64,000 bases of DNA, taken from assembly GCA_947179485.1 (NCBI GenBank), contig OX359248.1, forward strand, positions 25,677,378 through 25,741,377, given 5' to 3'. Under the pieces are notes generated by a model. That model saw nothing but the letters and a program-made list of their open reading frames with translations, was not told where the DNA came from and did not search any database. Positions 50,035-62,817 of the stretch are shown here, piece by piece. The translations under genes and the position numbers were made by a program. The DNA is from Allacma fusca (lineage: Eukaryota; Arthropoda; Collembola; Symphypleona; Sminthuridae). The stretch's first letter is position 1. The number at the start of each line of letters is the position of its first letter.

Positions 50035-50515
50035 GAAATGTCCAGCCTTCGAAGGCTAGCCTTCAACGAAGGCATCATTGAAAGCGGCTGACCGATTTTT
50101 CATCCTAGAGAAGTAATTTGGAAAGTAGACTAAAATTTTGTTCGGAAGGCTGAGGGAAGGCTTCATAAAATTTACAAAAAATGACAGACGAAGGAAGGGC
50201 GGGTTATAAGTAGCCTTTGGATGTATTAAATGCTTCATGCTGATGATGCCTGATGCATAAAATTCAAGGCAGAAGTGTGAAAGTTGTTAAATATTTGCAT
50301 GAACTTTCATTTATCACATTAATATGCGACAATACTGTTGATCAAAACTACTTCGTTTTCAAAATACATGCATATACCATTTTAAAAATTTTGGAATAAA
50401 TGAAGGCTCGAAATGAAGTAGGGCTGTTTTTGGTGGAAGGCTGAAGGCAGGGCGAATTAATTTAAAAATTGAAGGAAGGCTGATGGAAGGCAAATAATTT
50501 TAAATTCATTAGTAG
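50035..50515. repeat. GAAGGC-rich degenerate repeat region
   Basis: GAAGGCTGAGGGAAGGC (about 50148), GAAGGCTGAAGGCAGGG (about 50443) and GAAGGCTGATGGAAGGC (about 50474) are near-identical. They stand among further GCCTTC/GAAGGC words, including the 14-bp perfect palindrome AGCCTTCGAAGGCT near 50045. Confidence 0.6.
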
Positions 50516-51029
50516 GAAAAAGGAAGCCATATTTTTAAAACTTGCCCTTTCAAGGCGTGAAGGACGTTCATTTCATTTGGACATCTCTGCGTGCCCATAC
50601 CTATGAAATCCTTAATTTAGTGATTTTTGGTCTTGAAAGAGTCGTGTGTGCATTGCTACATATGTATGTATTTACACATTTACGTATGTATGTAATCGTA
50701 CCTAATGTTTTCTCCAACCATTCGGAATCGGGGACATCATTGCTTCTTGCTGACAATTGTCGTATTGTAAATATTGAGGATATATCGTCGGCGAAGAGAC
50801 AAACTCATCTACATGTAATTTGGCTAAAAATATTATCTAAAAAAATGAACTAAAAAAGAAAGATGATTTGCGTGCAATGAATTTTAAAAGGAAAATTATC
50901 TAGATGAAAAACTTATCCAAAGATCAAAATGGTCTAGATACTTTTAATATTAAACACTTTATGAACTCCTTGTTAAATCAAGTACAAAGGTGTTATCGTT
51001 ACTGTTTGGTATTAAACAAGTAAGCCCGA

Positions 51030-51515
51030 ATTTCAAGTAAAACTCGAGTTCTACTTCAGTTTCAAGCTACACTGAAGTTTGATATTGAGTTTCAAACTGC
51101 ACTGAAGTTTGATATCGAGTTTCAAGTTACATTCCAGTTAACTTCAGTTTCAAGCTACATTCAGGTTTGAATTGGAGTTTCAAGCTACATTCAAGTTTGA
51201 TTTCGAGTTTCAAGCTACAATCAAGGTTAATCTTGAAATTCATGTTATATTCTAGTTCAACTTGGGTATCAACTAGCACTTGTATGATCAAATTAAAGTT
51301 TTAAGTTACACTGAAATTCAAAATTTGAGTTTCAGGTTCCAGCTCGAGTGTGAAATCAAGCTACAGGTTTAAATTGGAGTGTTAACTTCACATTCGAGAT
51401 AAGTTAACAATTCTGTTTGAACTCGAGTTTTGAATTGCTCCCTGAGTTTCAAGTTCACCTTTTAGTGTGAACTGAAGTATTGAAAGATAAACTTGAAACT
51501 GGAGCTTGAACTTAT
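51030..51515. repeat. Minisatellite, 30-bp unit built on GAGTTTCAAGCTACA
   Basis: At 51059-51241 there are about six head-to-tail copies of a 30-bp unit, roughly GAGTTTCAAGCTACATTCAA followed by GTTTGATATC. Decayed copies continue to about 51515. The unit is ten codons long, but no long frame with a start codon uses it. Confidence 0.85.
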
Positions 51516-54403
51516 TGCAAACCCTCTAGTTTAGAAACCTTTTTTCAAGTACATGAAATATGTATGAAATATGCTAACTTATGTAAAGATATTTGACAAT
51601 ATCTTCCTCATAGATTTATTCTTAGCATCTAAATTGGTATTCACAAATGAACACTCAAAAGCAGCGTGTAATAAGGAAACACATTTTAAGTAAAGTATTT
51701 GACCTTTAAAATGTAAATATACTCTGAAGAACGGGTACAGAATTTCCTCTAACAAGGAATGACCTTTAAAATCAGTATTGACGGGATTTTAAATCAAATA
51801 CAACTTTAGTCCTAGTTTTCGAACAAAAGTGAATTTTTAAATACACATTTTCAATTTACATATCTACAGCACGGAACATTCTCTTGACAAATGAACATTA
51901 TATTATACATTAGCCCTTTATGAGACTTTCTATGTACAGCTAAATCTCTTTGTCGTTTTACTACTTAGGCGGAAGTTATCAACCGTGACTTGAGATTTGA
52001 CATATACAAGGTTATAGTATCTGTTTAGAGAATATTAACATTAGCAAGAATCTTTGCTGCTAAAAGTCAATCCGAATTAATTTCCTGCTGTATAAGAAGG
52101 CGTTCTAAAGTAGCTACTTATGGGAGAAGTTCTCACAGAAAAGAATATTTAATAATTAAAACCTATAATTATCTATACAACAAGAAATACTATGTATAAG
52201 ATTAGATAAAATGCACACCTTGGAAATAATGGTTTCATATCTTTCTCTTGAATATTTTTGAACCTTTATGCCCCAAAGCGTATCAAGTAAATACTACTAT
52301 TGGATATGTGTTTCTTCATAACACACGCAAACACATGAGAAGAGATATACACGATGGGAGACATTTTTAAATACATTTTTGGGCTTTAATGTTTGCACAT
52401 CTCTCAGTGGTAGAATAAAACCGATTGGTACATATTTTATCCTAACTTTTCCTTCTAGGTAGCTTTGTTGACTCCCCACCATTTTCTTCGTGATTTCATT
52501 CTGAGGAGAGCCCTTCATAAAGGAGGAGTGCAGAAGCGTTGGATCTCGGAGAAGTCTATCTACAAATTGTGTTCTTTGGATTTGTCCGTCAGATGATTCT
52601 TGACTAGGACTATTAGCGTTTCATCACATTGATTCACAGAAGTCAGGAGGAAATTTCTATGTGACACTTGTAATTGTCATTATATCTGTAATAGTTCGGA
52701 ACGACTCGGCCATTATCGTATTTGCTGTACGAATTTCATCGCCTGTGAATCGATCATTTTGAGGCAGGAGTCCAACCTTGATTGATGCTTGGTAATATTC
52801 TTGACTTTCTTTTTATCTTGGGTGTGCGTCGCACAATGTGCGATTTAATCAGCTGATAAAGACGACCAAGAATTTTGGCTGTCATTGTCACTTATGAATA
52901 CTTTGAATTTTGTTTAGTGTAAAATTGTCCAAACATTACTTGAAACTAGTTTGACTATCCGCTCTCATTCTAATATGTCTGTCTTCAAAGAATTGAAACC
53001 AGCGAAATCTACATGCGTTTGTGGAGTGGAGATTTTTTAAAATAACAAGCATTTTTTTTAGGTAAACCAGTAAACGGTCAACATTTAAGGCCACAGCGGT
53101 CAAATGTTTGAAATTTTTTTAAAAAACCTTTTACTCCGATTTATTATTTCCAAAATAAAATTTAAAAAGTATTACTGTTGTTGCTAATTAGAAGAGTAGT
53201 TTACGGGCTTCAAAGTTTGATATCACATACGTCACATCGCTGAGAAAACAAGACTCAAAGGGTCATAACATATATGTATATCTGTATAGCAGTAAATGAG
53301 GTGTTAGAAGAGCCAGTCAGAAATATTGTGAAGATTGAGTTACTGGAGTTAATTTCTTTCAGAGGGTCCGACTGTTTTTAATCTTTTAAAGAATATGCTC
53401 TCATAAGGGAGGTCGTTTTAGGGAAATTTCCTTTATTTTTAGCTTTTAATGTATTTTTAATAAAAAAATATTGATTCAAAATTTTGTAAAACTCATGATT
53501 TTTCATTCACTCGACTTATGCATTTAGAGCAATAATTTTTACCTCTCTTCAAAAGTCGGTTGTGCAGGTGGTGAGTGGCTTCATTATGATTAAGTGTGAT
53601 TAGTGTATTTGGAATGACGGCATTTCGTGAAACCACGTGGACGAGCGCATCATCACACTGTTTATCTTTGAAGATAAAAAGAAAATAGCATCAACTGTAT
53701 TAAAAGTATTTGGACAGGACTTGCAATGCATACTCATAGAGCCACGCTTTAATAGAAGTACTTATTGAGCTCACTTGTAGCCATTGTGATTGCATTATGA
53801 AATTCCTTTTTACTGTCATGATGACTTTACTATCAGCTGAGATCATCAAGAGCAACTGGTCAGGGCATACCGGTTGATTAAATATTTCAGCATTAGCTCA
53901 CACACCCGATTAACTTCCCAGCCCAAACTCTCAAAGCCTTAATACCTGTTGCGTGTTCTCACAATCAAATCCCAAAATTGTTGTTCAGTTTAGACTAATT
54001 CACACCCTATGTACATATGTATGTATAATCCCGATTCTTGACGGCATAAAGATAAAGCTAATGTTATCAGAATCACTGCTGGTTGCACAATGTAAATAGA
54101 TATGCATAATTATACGTAATGGTCTACAGGCTCTTATGCGCGTTTCTCGTATTTGCACGAGTACATAACTCTTAATTAAAACATTAAAACGTATCTACTT
54201 AAATTCTGACATTTTATACAGATATGATTTTAATCTAAATTCCAATTTATTAGTCATAATACCAGAGAGGAAGGAATTTAAAGTAGTTTTACAGAATCTT
54301 CTAAACAGTGACCAGGAGTCGCATTGCTTGTGTCACATTGGAACTTCAAAGATTTCATCCGTTTTGGTATTAGGAAAATTAAACTACTCCAAAATTCCAA
54401 GGA
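51516..54403. other. Intergenic DNA upstream of the white-like gene
   Basis: No supported gene. Minus-strand open segments at 52297-52625 and 52683-52815 look partly coding; see findings. The rest is AT-rich with short simple repeats. Confidence 0.45.
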
Positions 54404-57400
54404 ATGGCGAATCCTAAGGTAGTCTTAGAGTTAGAGGTGAGCAGTAAAATATAGTAAGTAAGACTAAAGAGTTACAGTGTACATTTCCTTGCAAGGAAAT
54501 GAAATACACGAAGCAGGGAATTATTATTGATTTCTCTGCTAATCGTAAAAATAGAATCGTACAGCTCGAAGGTAAGCTCAATCAATTTCATGTGCTCACA
54601 AACTAATAACACTAGCACTGGGTGGCACCGGATGTGGTAATGTACGAACAAGGTAAATAAAAAGACCGACCAGGTACCATATGAGTACTGTACGAGTGGA
54701 TTCCCTAGTCTCACACTTAATGGACTCAATAGATCTGAAGCCGTCACGCGGAACATTCGGCGTTATCACTATAATCAATATTATGTAGATTTATATTACC
54801 TTTACGAGTTAATCCTCCCAAAAATTACATGCAATGAGTAATTTAAATACGTTTTTAAACCTCCGCAGGGTATAGATCCTCCGGGCTTTCGTGAGACAGA
54901 TGACAATGATAATCGCTCATTCAAGTCCATCTCAAGTAAGAACTCAGTTTCCAGTTTTAGTTCAGGTTCCGTATCCGAAGATGAATCACCTCCACCAATA
55001 AACTTCAGCACTAAACCCCCAGCATCTGCCAGCTTGTCAAATTTTACGGGGAATATAAATAGTGTCCCGGATTTAACAAAACCAGGACGAGGGTTCACTC
55101 CTCAGAAATTGGTCACTTCTATCTCATCCGATAGCTCCAGCTCCACTGATACTGAAAAGTATTCCGGGATAAAATCAACAAGAAGGAAATCCTCCGACTC
55201 CGACAGTTCAGAAAATGATGTTGAGGAATATATCAGTCCACCACCAGTGCCACCTATAATTATTAACAATGGACCTCAAGCAAAACCATTGGAAAAACCA
55301 GTAACAAGGAAAGTCTCGAGTAGTTCTGAAGATGATGTTGACGAATATGCCAGCAAACAACCAGTGACACCTATAATTATTAGCAACATAATAACTAAAC
55401 CAAAACCACTGGAAACAAAAAATCTGCCACCGCTTCCATCTAGTACATCTTCATCGGATACCGATGCCTCACCTAGTTTGACAAAGCGCTCGACTGAGAT
55501 TCCAATAGGTAAATCCGTTACCCAACCCAATCGAAACAATTTTTCAAACGACCAATACCGTGCTCCTATTAGAAACGAAACAAAGCCTGTACCAGTTGCT
55601 CAGCCCGTAGCTACAGAAACTAAAAAACCAACCATTGAGTACACTACGGAAGTCCAACCAAGCAAAAAAAGTCCTGTGGAACACCAAAAACGACAAAAGG
55701 AGTCAAATATCTTCCAAAAACGTCCAGCAAATACTGGCACAAATAAAATTGACCCGAATTTTTCAACTGAAGAACATTCCCAACGGGAACTTACCATCAC
55801 AGGAACGAAAATTGGAAGCGTTAGAACGGACCCTACAATGGACCGAACCAGGTTTGACATTAAACCAAAGCGATCATATTCTAATCCCGTAACGGATACT
55901 TCGGATTCTGAAGGTAGTACTCAGAATGTCAGCATGCAACCCTCCCAGAGGGTCACAGAGATTCGTAAACCTCGGGAAGGAGAGTTAATTTATTCTTGGT
56001 TGAACTTGAACGTTAGCGTGGGTCCTCAAAATAAGAGCTCAGCAGATTTGGAAAAAGGAGGTTGTTTTGGTCTGAAGAAGAAACCCGTTTCTAAAGTGAT
56101 ACTTCAGAATGGTAATTACGTTTTTGTTGTTTCTATTTCTGTTAAATACCGGGCATTACCAAATAAATGGACATATTGTTATTACCACATTGAGGTCACA
56201 TATTGCATGTAACTACACTTGTTATTAGCTTAAATTATTATAGAGGATTTCAATGCGGACATTCATGGTTATTGTTAGCTGAGAAGTTTTATTTCAGTCG
56301 TGTAACTGAAGCACATATGTGGCATATCGTTGCAATTTAACTGTCTTCCAGTCTGACATGTTGTAAATGTTATTGATTGGTACTGTAAGAATTGTACCAA
56401 TATGTGCTCGTTAATCATGCGATTATTTCCTACTGTTTGCAGTCACTGGAATTGTGTACCCTGGCCAGTTGGTGGCAATGATGGGAGCCAGTGGAGCTGG
56501 CAAGACAACGTTGCTGAATGTCCTGACATTCCGAAATACCCGTAAGTTGAACATCAGTGGGGACATTTTTGTCAATGGTGTCCCAGTCAAAAATAGCGAG
56601 ATGCTCTCTTCCATTTCTGCTTATGTTCAGCAAGATGACCTTTTCATTGGTAAGTTCACGCAAGGGACTTTATAACCTCATAGTTATTTCGTTATCTCAG
56701 TTGTTGTAACTTGTACTGTGTTTTTGATCGGTGAAGGGACTCTGACTGTACGAGAACATTTGATTTTCCAAGCACGTCTACGTATGGACAGACATTTTAG
56801 CTTTACGGATCGCGTTAAAAGAGTGGATGAAGTGATAAACGATGTAAGACATTTTACCAAAATTTAATTAGTAGAAAGACAAATAAGTCAAAATAGCCAC
56901 TAAGTGTCGCGCAGGCAATGACTATGTATTTATATACAGTTCCTTAAAAATACGAAGATTTATTTGATGATCTGAATATATTATTTTTAGTTAGGCCTTA
57001 CCAAGTGTCGAGACACTCTTATAGGAATTCCTGGGCGAATAAAAGGAATTTCGGGAGGGGAAATGAAACGGTTGTCATTTGCTTCTGAGGTAAAGGAAAT
57101 TCATTTTGAGATTAATTTGTAGTAAATTAAACTTTTTCTTACTCTGTTACGATTACGAATTTCAGGTATTAACCAATCCATCGCTAATGTTTTGTGATGA
57201 ACCAACATCAGGCCTGGATTCATATATGGCTGCAAATGTGATTAGCGTTTTGAAACAGATGGCAATGAGAGGAAAAACTATCGTTTGCACCATACATCAG
57301 CCGTCTTCCGAAGTTTACGATATGTTTGACAGTTTGCTTCTAATGGCCGAAGGCAAAGTTGCATACCTGGGGGATGCAAAACAAGTGATTCCATTTTTCA

Positions 57401-59209
57401 AAGAGTAAAGTTTTGTTCATGTTTCATTTTAAAATTAATCTTATAACACGTTTTGAATATATTTGTAACCTGCATACACGTTCAATTAATTATATGTAGA
57501 TTGCACTACGATTGCCCTCTGCATTACAATCCTGCAGATTTTTTAATTCAGACATTAGCGATTCGTCCCAATGAAGAAGCTGAAATATGCAGAAAACAAG
57601 TACATGGGATTTGTAGCAGTTATGAAAATTCCCTTGGGAAGAAAATCCAAGTAAGAAAGCACATTTCTATAATTTGCTGTGTAATTCCTACTCACTCCAT
57701 TACAATAATCGGATAATTACATGCAGGCAAATATCTGTATAATCCTTAGAATTCCATTGCGAGGATTAATCTTAATCGAGGTGATTTGGATCAGACACAA
57801 ATTAATCAAGCTAAGGCAAAACGGTCTCCATACAAAGCATCTTGGTTTCAACAGTTTCTCGCCGTGTTTTGGAGATGCTGGAAAACTCAGTTCAAGGATC
57901 CAATGGCCGTTACAGTTCGCACTGTAACCACAATTGTAGGACATAACAAACAAGTCTTTGATATTATTGTTCAAGAAATTTATGCATTAATGTATATGTC
58001 ATTAATTGTTCTTCATGATTTTAAGTCGTAATTAATCGTGACATTTTTCAGTTCCTTGCCTTGCTTGTTGGAGTCATTTACCTTGGACAGGACAATGACC
58101 AAGAAGGAATAATGAATATCAATGGAGCTTTATTTCTAATGTTAACCAACGTTACATTTCAGAATGTTTTTGGTGTTGTGAATGTGAGTTAAGTTGAAAT
58201 GTTGTAGGATATGTTGAAAAGCTTGTACCTAAAAAAACTATTACAAATATGAATCAAATATTGTAATCTAGTAAGATAGGCGACTAATACACGTACATTT
58301 TTAATTTTTCAGGTATTCGCAGCTGAATTACCAGTTTTTCTCCGAGAGCACTACAACGGGATGTACAGAACGGATATTTACTATCTATCCAAAACATTTT
58401 CTGAACTGCCATTTTTCATCGTTCTCCCTTTCGTATTTACTTCCATCATTTATTGGATGATAGGCATGAATCCTGACGTTGACAGATTCTTCATCGCTTG
58501 CGCAATTATCACGCTTATCACTAATATAGCTTGTTCCTTCGGTACTTATCATTTCCAACTGACAGGATTCTAATATTGTAAACTGTTCCTTTTGCAACTC
58601 CCTAATTTTATTTTTATAATTTAGGATACATGATTTCTTGCTTAAGCTCCTCCTTGAATATGGCGCTTGCAATGGGGCCCCCACTGATTATTCCTTTTCT
58701 ACTTTTTGGTGGTTTTTTCCTCAATTCGAGGTAAGTTGTGATAAAAATAAGAGAGAAAAGATCAAGTCCTTAGGGTAAATTTTCAAAATATGATTTACTA
58801 TAATTATTATTTCACGTTTGCGCTTATACGTTTTCTAGTTCGGTTCCTGTTTGGCTAATTTGGATGAAGTACATCTCCTGGTTTCATTATGGTAATGAAG
58901 CGCTTTCCATTAACCAGTGGAATGATGTGAGCAACATTACATGCAACCGAGGGACTAGTAGTAGCTGTATCTCAGACGGGGACGAGCTTTTGGGAACATT
59001 AGGTTTCAATGAGGTAAATTTATAGGATAGTATGCAGAGTACTCCGAACGATTTAAAATGCCCTTCTTTCAGTTACCCCTGTTAAAACTGTATTTTCGAT
59101 TTTTCAGGATAACTTGATACTAGACTGCTGTATGTTGGTTGTTCTCCTGATTGCATTTAGGATAATTGGGTTCCTTGGGCTCCTCTTAAAAACGTATCGA
59201 GCAAAATAG
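54404..59209 (+). CDS. w: White-like ABCG half-transporter with long N-terminal extension (13 exons, 1002 aa)
   Basis: Exons: 54404-54436, 54869-56111, 56443-56649, 56737-56843, 56991-57089, 57166-57404, 57500-57650, 57750-57935, 58052-58183, 58313-58541, 58625-58730, 58839-59013, 59108-59209. The ATP-binding domain has Walker [10 protein letters not shown] (440-448), [19 protein letters not shown], signature ISGGEMKR (550-557), Walker [13 protein letters not shown] (570-581) and switch His607 in TIHQPSSE, all complete. The C-terminal third is the six-segment ABC2 membrane domain with the Cys-containing last external loop (NITCNRG..SSSC). The wording and order match the White branch, whose members pair with a second half-transporter to carry eye-pigment and other metabolite precursors across internal membranes. 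The first ~400 residues, mainly one 1.24-kb exon, are Ser/Pro-rich and disordered with an internal repeat (DV.EY...P..PIII.N); White proteins elsewhere lack this. Assignment to White rather than a paralogue needs a tree. AATAAA lies at 59318-59323. Confidence 0.88.
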
Positions 59210-59317
59210 TGAATGCAGAGATCTGGAAGATATATAATTCTTTATTTCATATATAATTAATGTGCTGTCGTTGTAAAATGTATTCCAAAGTTACTGTGTT
59301 ATCTATAGAAAGTTATT

Positions 59318-59323
59318 AATAAA
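59318..59323 (+). terminator. Poly(A) signal of the white-like gene
   Basis: AATAAA 109 bp after the stop. The opposing envelope-like gene has its AATAAA (minus strand) at 59345-59340, so the two 3' ends overlap or abut. Confidence 0.6.
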
Positions 59324-59438
59324 ACTACGTCGCTTAACTTTTATTTGCATAGAGAATAGTTGCAAGTGCACTTCCAAGCAATTACGAGTAATATCTGAAA
59401 CTACTTATGTAAGTGTCAAGTAAAAAGTTGGCACGTAT

Positions 59439-61329
59439 TTAATATTCCATGTCAGAAGCAGAAGGGCTGGTTAAGTAAACCACAGATTCCTTTCTTCCGT
59501 TTTGAATGACATCCTTATCAATTTTACGCGTTGTGAAGAATACATACACAAAGCCAGCGACTAAACCAATGGTCAGTAATAACAACCACAGTAACTCAAG
59601 CCCTAACCCGAGGGAATCCTTAGAGGTTTCGTCTGGGACATTAGAGGAAAAAAAATTCGTTGGTATCTGGACATTTCTGGATACATTTGGATTAATAGCC
59701 TGTGCGTTTGTCCTTTGTAGAAACCCCCAACTTAGCTCCACGGTGGAAACTGGCCCCAGTTTTTTATCCAAAGTCCAATGAACCGGGATAATAGTATTAC
59801 CAGACAATGTCATCAAGTCTGTCGTCGGCTGACCTTGATCAACTTGTATTCGGCAGTATGGCTGTAACTCCAATATAATTGCTCCGATCTGGTGTTCAGG
59901 AACTTTTGCGTCTTTACGGTCGGGACATTTAATCAAGGTACCATCCGTCTTACCCGTCACAGCGTAATTGTTCCTTGAAACTTGTTTAATCAAAGGGTAG
60001 CGCTGCAATTGCAAAGCTCCCTCAGCCATACAAGTAATGGGACATTGCTTAACAATTTCAACTCCATTCAGTTCTCGAACTGCAGTCAAGCACGGGTCGC
60101 TTATATCATTGTACCAGTATTTGGGAATCTGACACAATTGAAAAGGTTGACAATTGGAAGGCTTGACATACCCCAGTCGGTTGTTGTAAATATAGTGCTC
60201 ATCATTAACATTGACTCTGCAAATAGACTCAGAGATATTGGCTACATGGGGGGTTAAGAAAGGTACCGCGTGAGCCTTAAAAAATTCAATGTTACTGCTG
60301 TTGACCGCTCTAGAAATCGGTATTCTAATCGTTACAAATACAGACGTGGGAGTTACTACGCAAGAGGCTAACTTGTGCTGATAGTACTGATTCTCGTCCG
60401 GGATTGCAAAATCATAAGAGTTCTTGGTAAGATTTTGTCGGAGTCTATCCATAATTCCCTTAATTTTTGCCTCCCGAACAAAACTCCGGGGAATTTTGTA
60501 ATTGCCACAGTCTTCCATGACTCGATTCCAGCGAACAATCTCCATTATGTGCTGTTGTAAAAGCATGGTTTCGTAGAGTGAAATAGCATTTGCATAGAGG
60601 GCGTCATCTATGCGATCGCTGCTGATTTCTTTCCAGTACTGATCGTAAAAGCCTTGCATCATGTTACGGATGTTCGTAATGTTGACAGAGTTGAATTCCT
60701 TGATGTCGCGTTCTAAGTGGTACAGTTTCATTGGGGCGTCTTCTATCAGCTGATCAATGTGTTGAGTTACTGCATCGTTGATAGCAAAGGATGACATAAA
60801 AATGTTGAAGGTTTCTTCCATGTCATTCCAATTGAACTGCTGGCCATATCGCGTTTGGGAGAACTCGGAGGTGGAGTGAGATTCCTTGAAGAACTGACAA
60901 AAGCGATCCACTTCTTCTTTGAGGTAGTACGCTGTTGGACAAGGAGAATTTGGGAAATACTCATTGCTGGTGCAATTCCGATGGAAAATTGCATCAGTGG
61001 AGAGGTCCGAAGAATTTACGATGGGACGTTTGTACTCCAAGATGGCCGGGAGGAAAGTCTCGTAAATTACAGGTAGAGGGAGTTGCTCCACTATTAAGCC
61101 AGGTGTTACTTCCAGTCGGTTCTTCCACGTCAAGCTTAAAATCAGCGACGGGAAACTTGAAGCAATGAGAATGAAAGTGAAGAGATCTGCAGAGAAAAAA
61201 AAATGCACTAAATTTTTGAATCACTCCACATTGTAATTTGAAATTAATTAAAGTAGTAGAAATTATACAAGTATCTACATTAAAATTCAATTACTTCTGA
61301 GCGATTTTGACTTAAAACTTACCCATCAT
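59439..61329 (-). CDS. F-type envelope-like glycoprotein, intact single-copy gene (2 coding exons, 584 aa)
   Basis: Coding exon 1 is 61329-61323 (two start codons plus one base; donor GTAAGT at 61322). Exon 2 is 61186-59439, with a pyrimidine tract and CAG before it, joining in phase. The product has an N-terminal signal peptide and a large ectodomain with several N-glycosylation sites. A long helical middle is followed by a Cys-rich C-terminal half in which CVVTPTSVFVTIRIPI leads into regularly spaced Cys (YVKPSNC, LCQIPKYWY, C, ITC, IKC, YC). One strong membrane segment (LLWLLLLTIGLVAGFVYVFF) and a 30-residue tail with Tyr follow. This order resembles errantivirus/baculovirus F-type envelopes and Iris-like domesticated genes. 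No furin-type RXKR site is visible, and no gag, pol or LTRs flank it. The frame is free of stops, which suggests a retained host gene; its function is unknown. A divergent host membrane protein is the alternative. A TATA-like ATATAT lies on the minus strand at about 61478-61472. Confidence 0.68.
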
Positions 61330-61471
61330 AAAGTCCAGCTTTAAAACACTAGATAAAATAGTATCTCAGAGCCAACTTACTAATTAGTTTGTGTTGTGGC
61401 TACTGTCGTTCTAAAATGTAAAGTGTTTACACTGGCTGCCCAGTTCCGACCGAGCGAATGAGGTTGAAGTG

Positions 61472-61478
61472 ATATATG
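61472..61478 (-). promoter_or_regulatory. TATA-like element of the envelope-like gene
   Basis: Minus strand CATATATCA about 145 bp before the start codon. A CTCATTC initiator-like word lies about 20 bp downstream of it. Single-motif evidence. Confidence 0.3.
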
Positions 61479-61479
61479 C

Positions 61480-62815
61480 GTGCCAATGCAACTAAAATGA
61501 AACATGTTAATAATAATTCGCATTATTCACAACAGTCTTTCAACATTTCAATCAATTGGTCAACTCAATGTCAACTAACTCTGCATGTAGACTTGGCTCA
61601 GAAATGATAAAACTCTGTTTCTTGGTAAAGCCTACGTACATTTAAACTTATGTATACGCGCTAACAAACATCACCTAATCGCATTTATTTCAGTACAGAA
61701 AGTGTAACGACGGAAATTAGACATTTGCTCTCGTGCCTTGTTTTTCTCATTATCAAGAACAGCTCAAACGTTAATACATACTGCTTTCAGTCGATCATAT
61801 TATAATTCGCAGGAACAGTGAAATAAGCCACATCATTTGACTTGAAGCATGTTCACACATGGAAATCTTGTTTTCTTTCTCCAAACTGCTACTCATTAAC
61901 TATGGTTTAAGTATGATTTAATACAGATAGCTCTTTTCATGCTCTGGTGATGTATTCCTGTAATTCAGCTTTGTTCTATACACGATTTCAACAAATTACT
62001 TCATGCTCGTTCCTCGAAACATGATACCTACGATTAAACGATAGAATCACGAAAGTAGTTAAATGGAATAAATCCCGATATTCCCCACTTTTTATACGTC
62101 AGCAATAATATATAAAGATGTAGCCGTATAAAGCTATGTTGTCAAGAATCAAAATCTTCCACAATGTAAGCTGCTGTAGCTACATATGTATATTACCACT
62201 GCATGCGTCAAAATAATTGATAAATACAGTAGCTACGTTATGTTACGATAATTACCAAAAATATGTAATCTCACTGCGTCCACACAGTTCTTTTTCACAT
62301 GCACATATTAACAGGGACATCTTGTCCAATATGTAGGTACTGCCCCTTATATTACCATAGCGTAATGGACAAACTTACACATCTCTAAACTTAATACTCA
62401 TACGTAGCTGTGTGAGTTAAATGAAGTCCAAGAGTATTAACGCAACGGAAACAGGAACGCATTCCACGAAATCGCTGTTTTATTACGAGTTGCATCTGGG
62501 ATCAACGTTTTATTAGCTATAAGAATCGTACTTCTACTTTTTTGCCAGATACTGGCAATTTTCATAAAAACACTCGACACTCTTCGAACCCTACGTCGGG
62601 ACTATGAAAACATACAAAGACAAACGAACCGGGTTCTAAAATTATGTTTATGAGTATATTATTTTTAAAATTGGTCCTCGTAATTTTAAATCTCGTAAAC
62701 TCATAATTTATCAACTGATCCCTTGCAATTAGCCGAATTCTTAGGCAAACAATACATATTGTTTAATATGCTAGAGACATAATTATATAATATAATACAT
62801 AATAATATGTATAGA
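61480..62815. other. Intergenic DNA right of the envelope-like gene
   Basis: AT-rich; no gene, LTR or retroelement remnant recognised. Confidence 0.5.
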
Positions 62816-62817
62816 CA

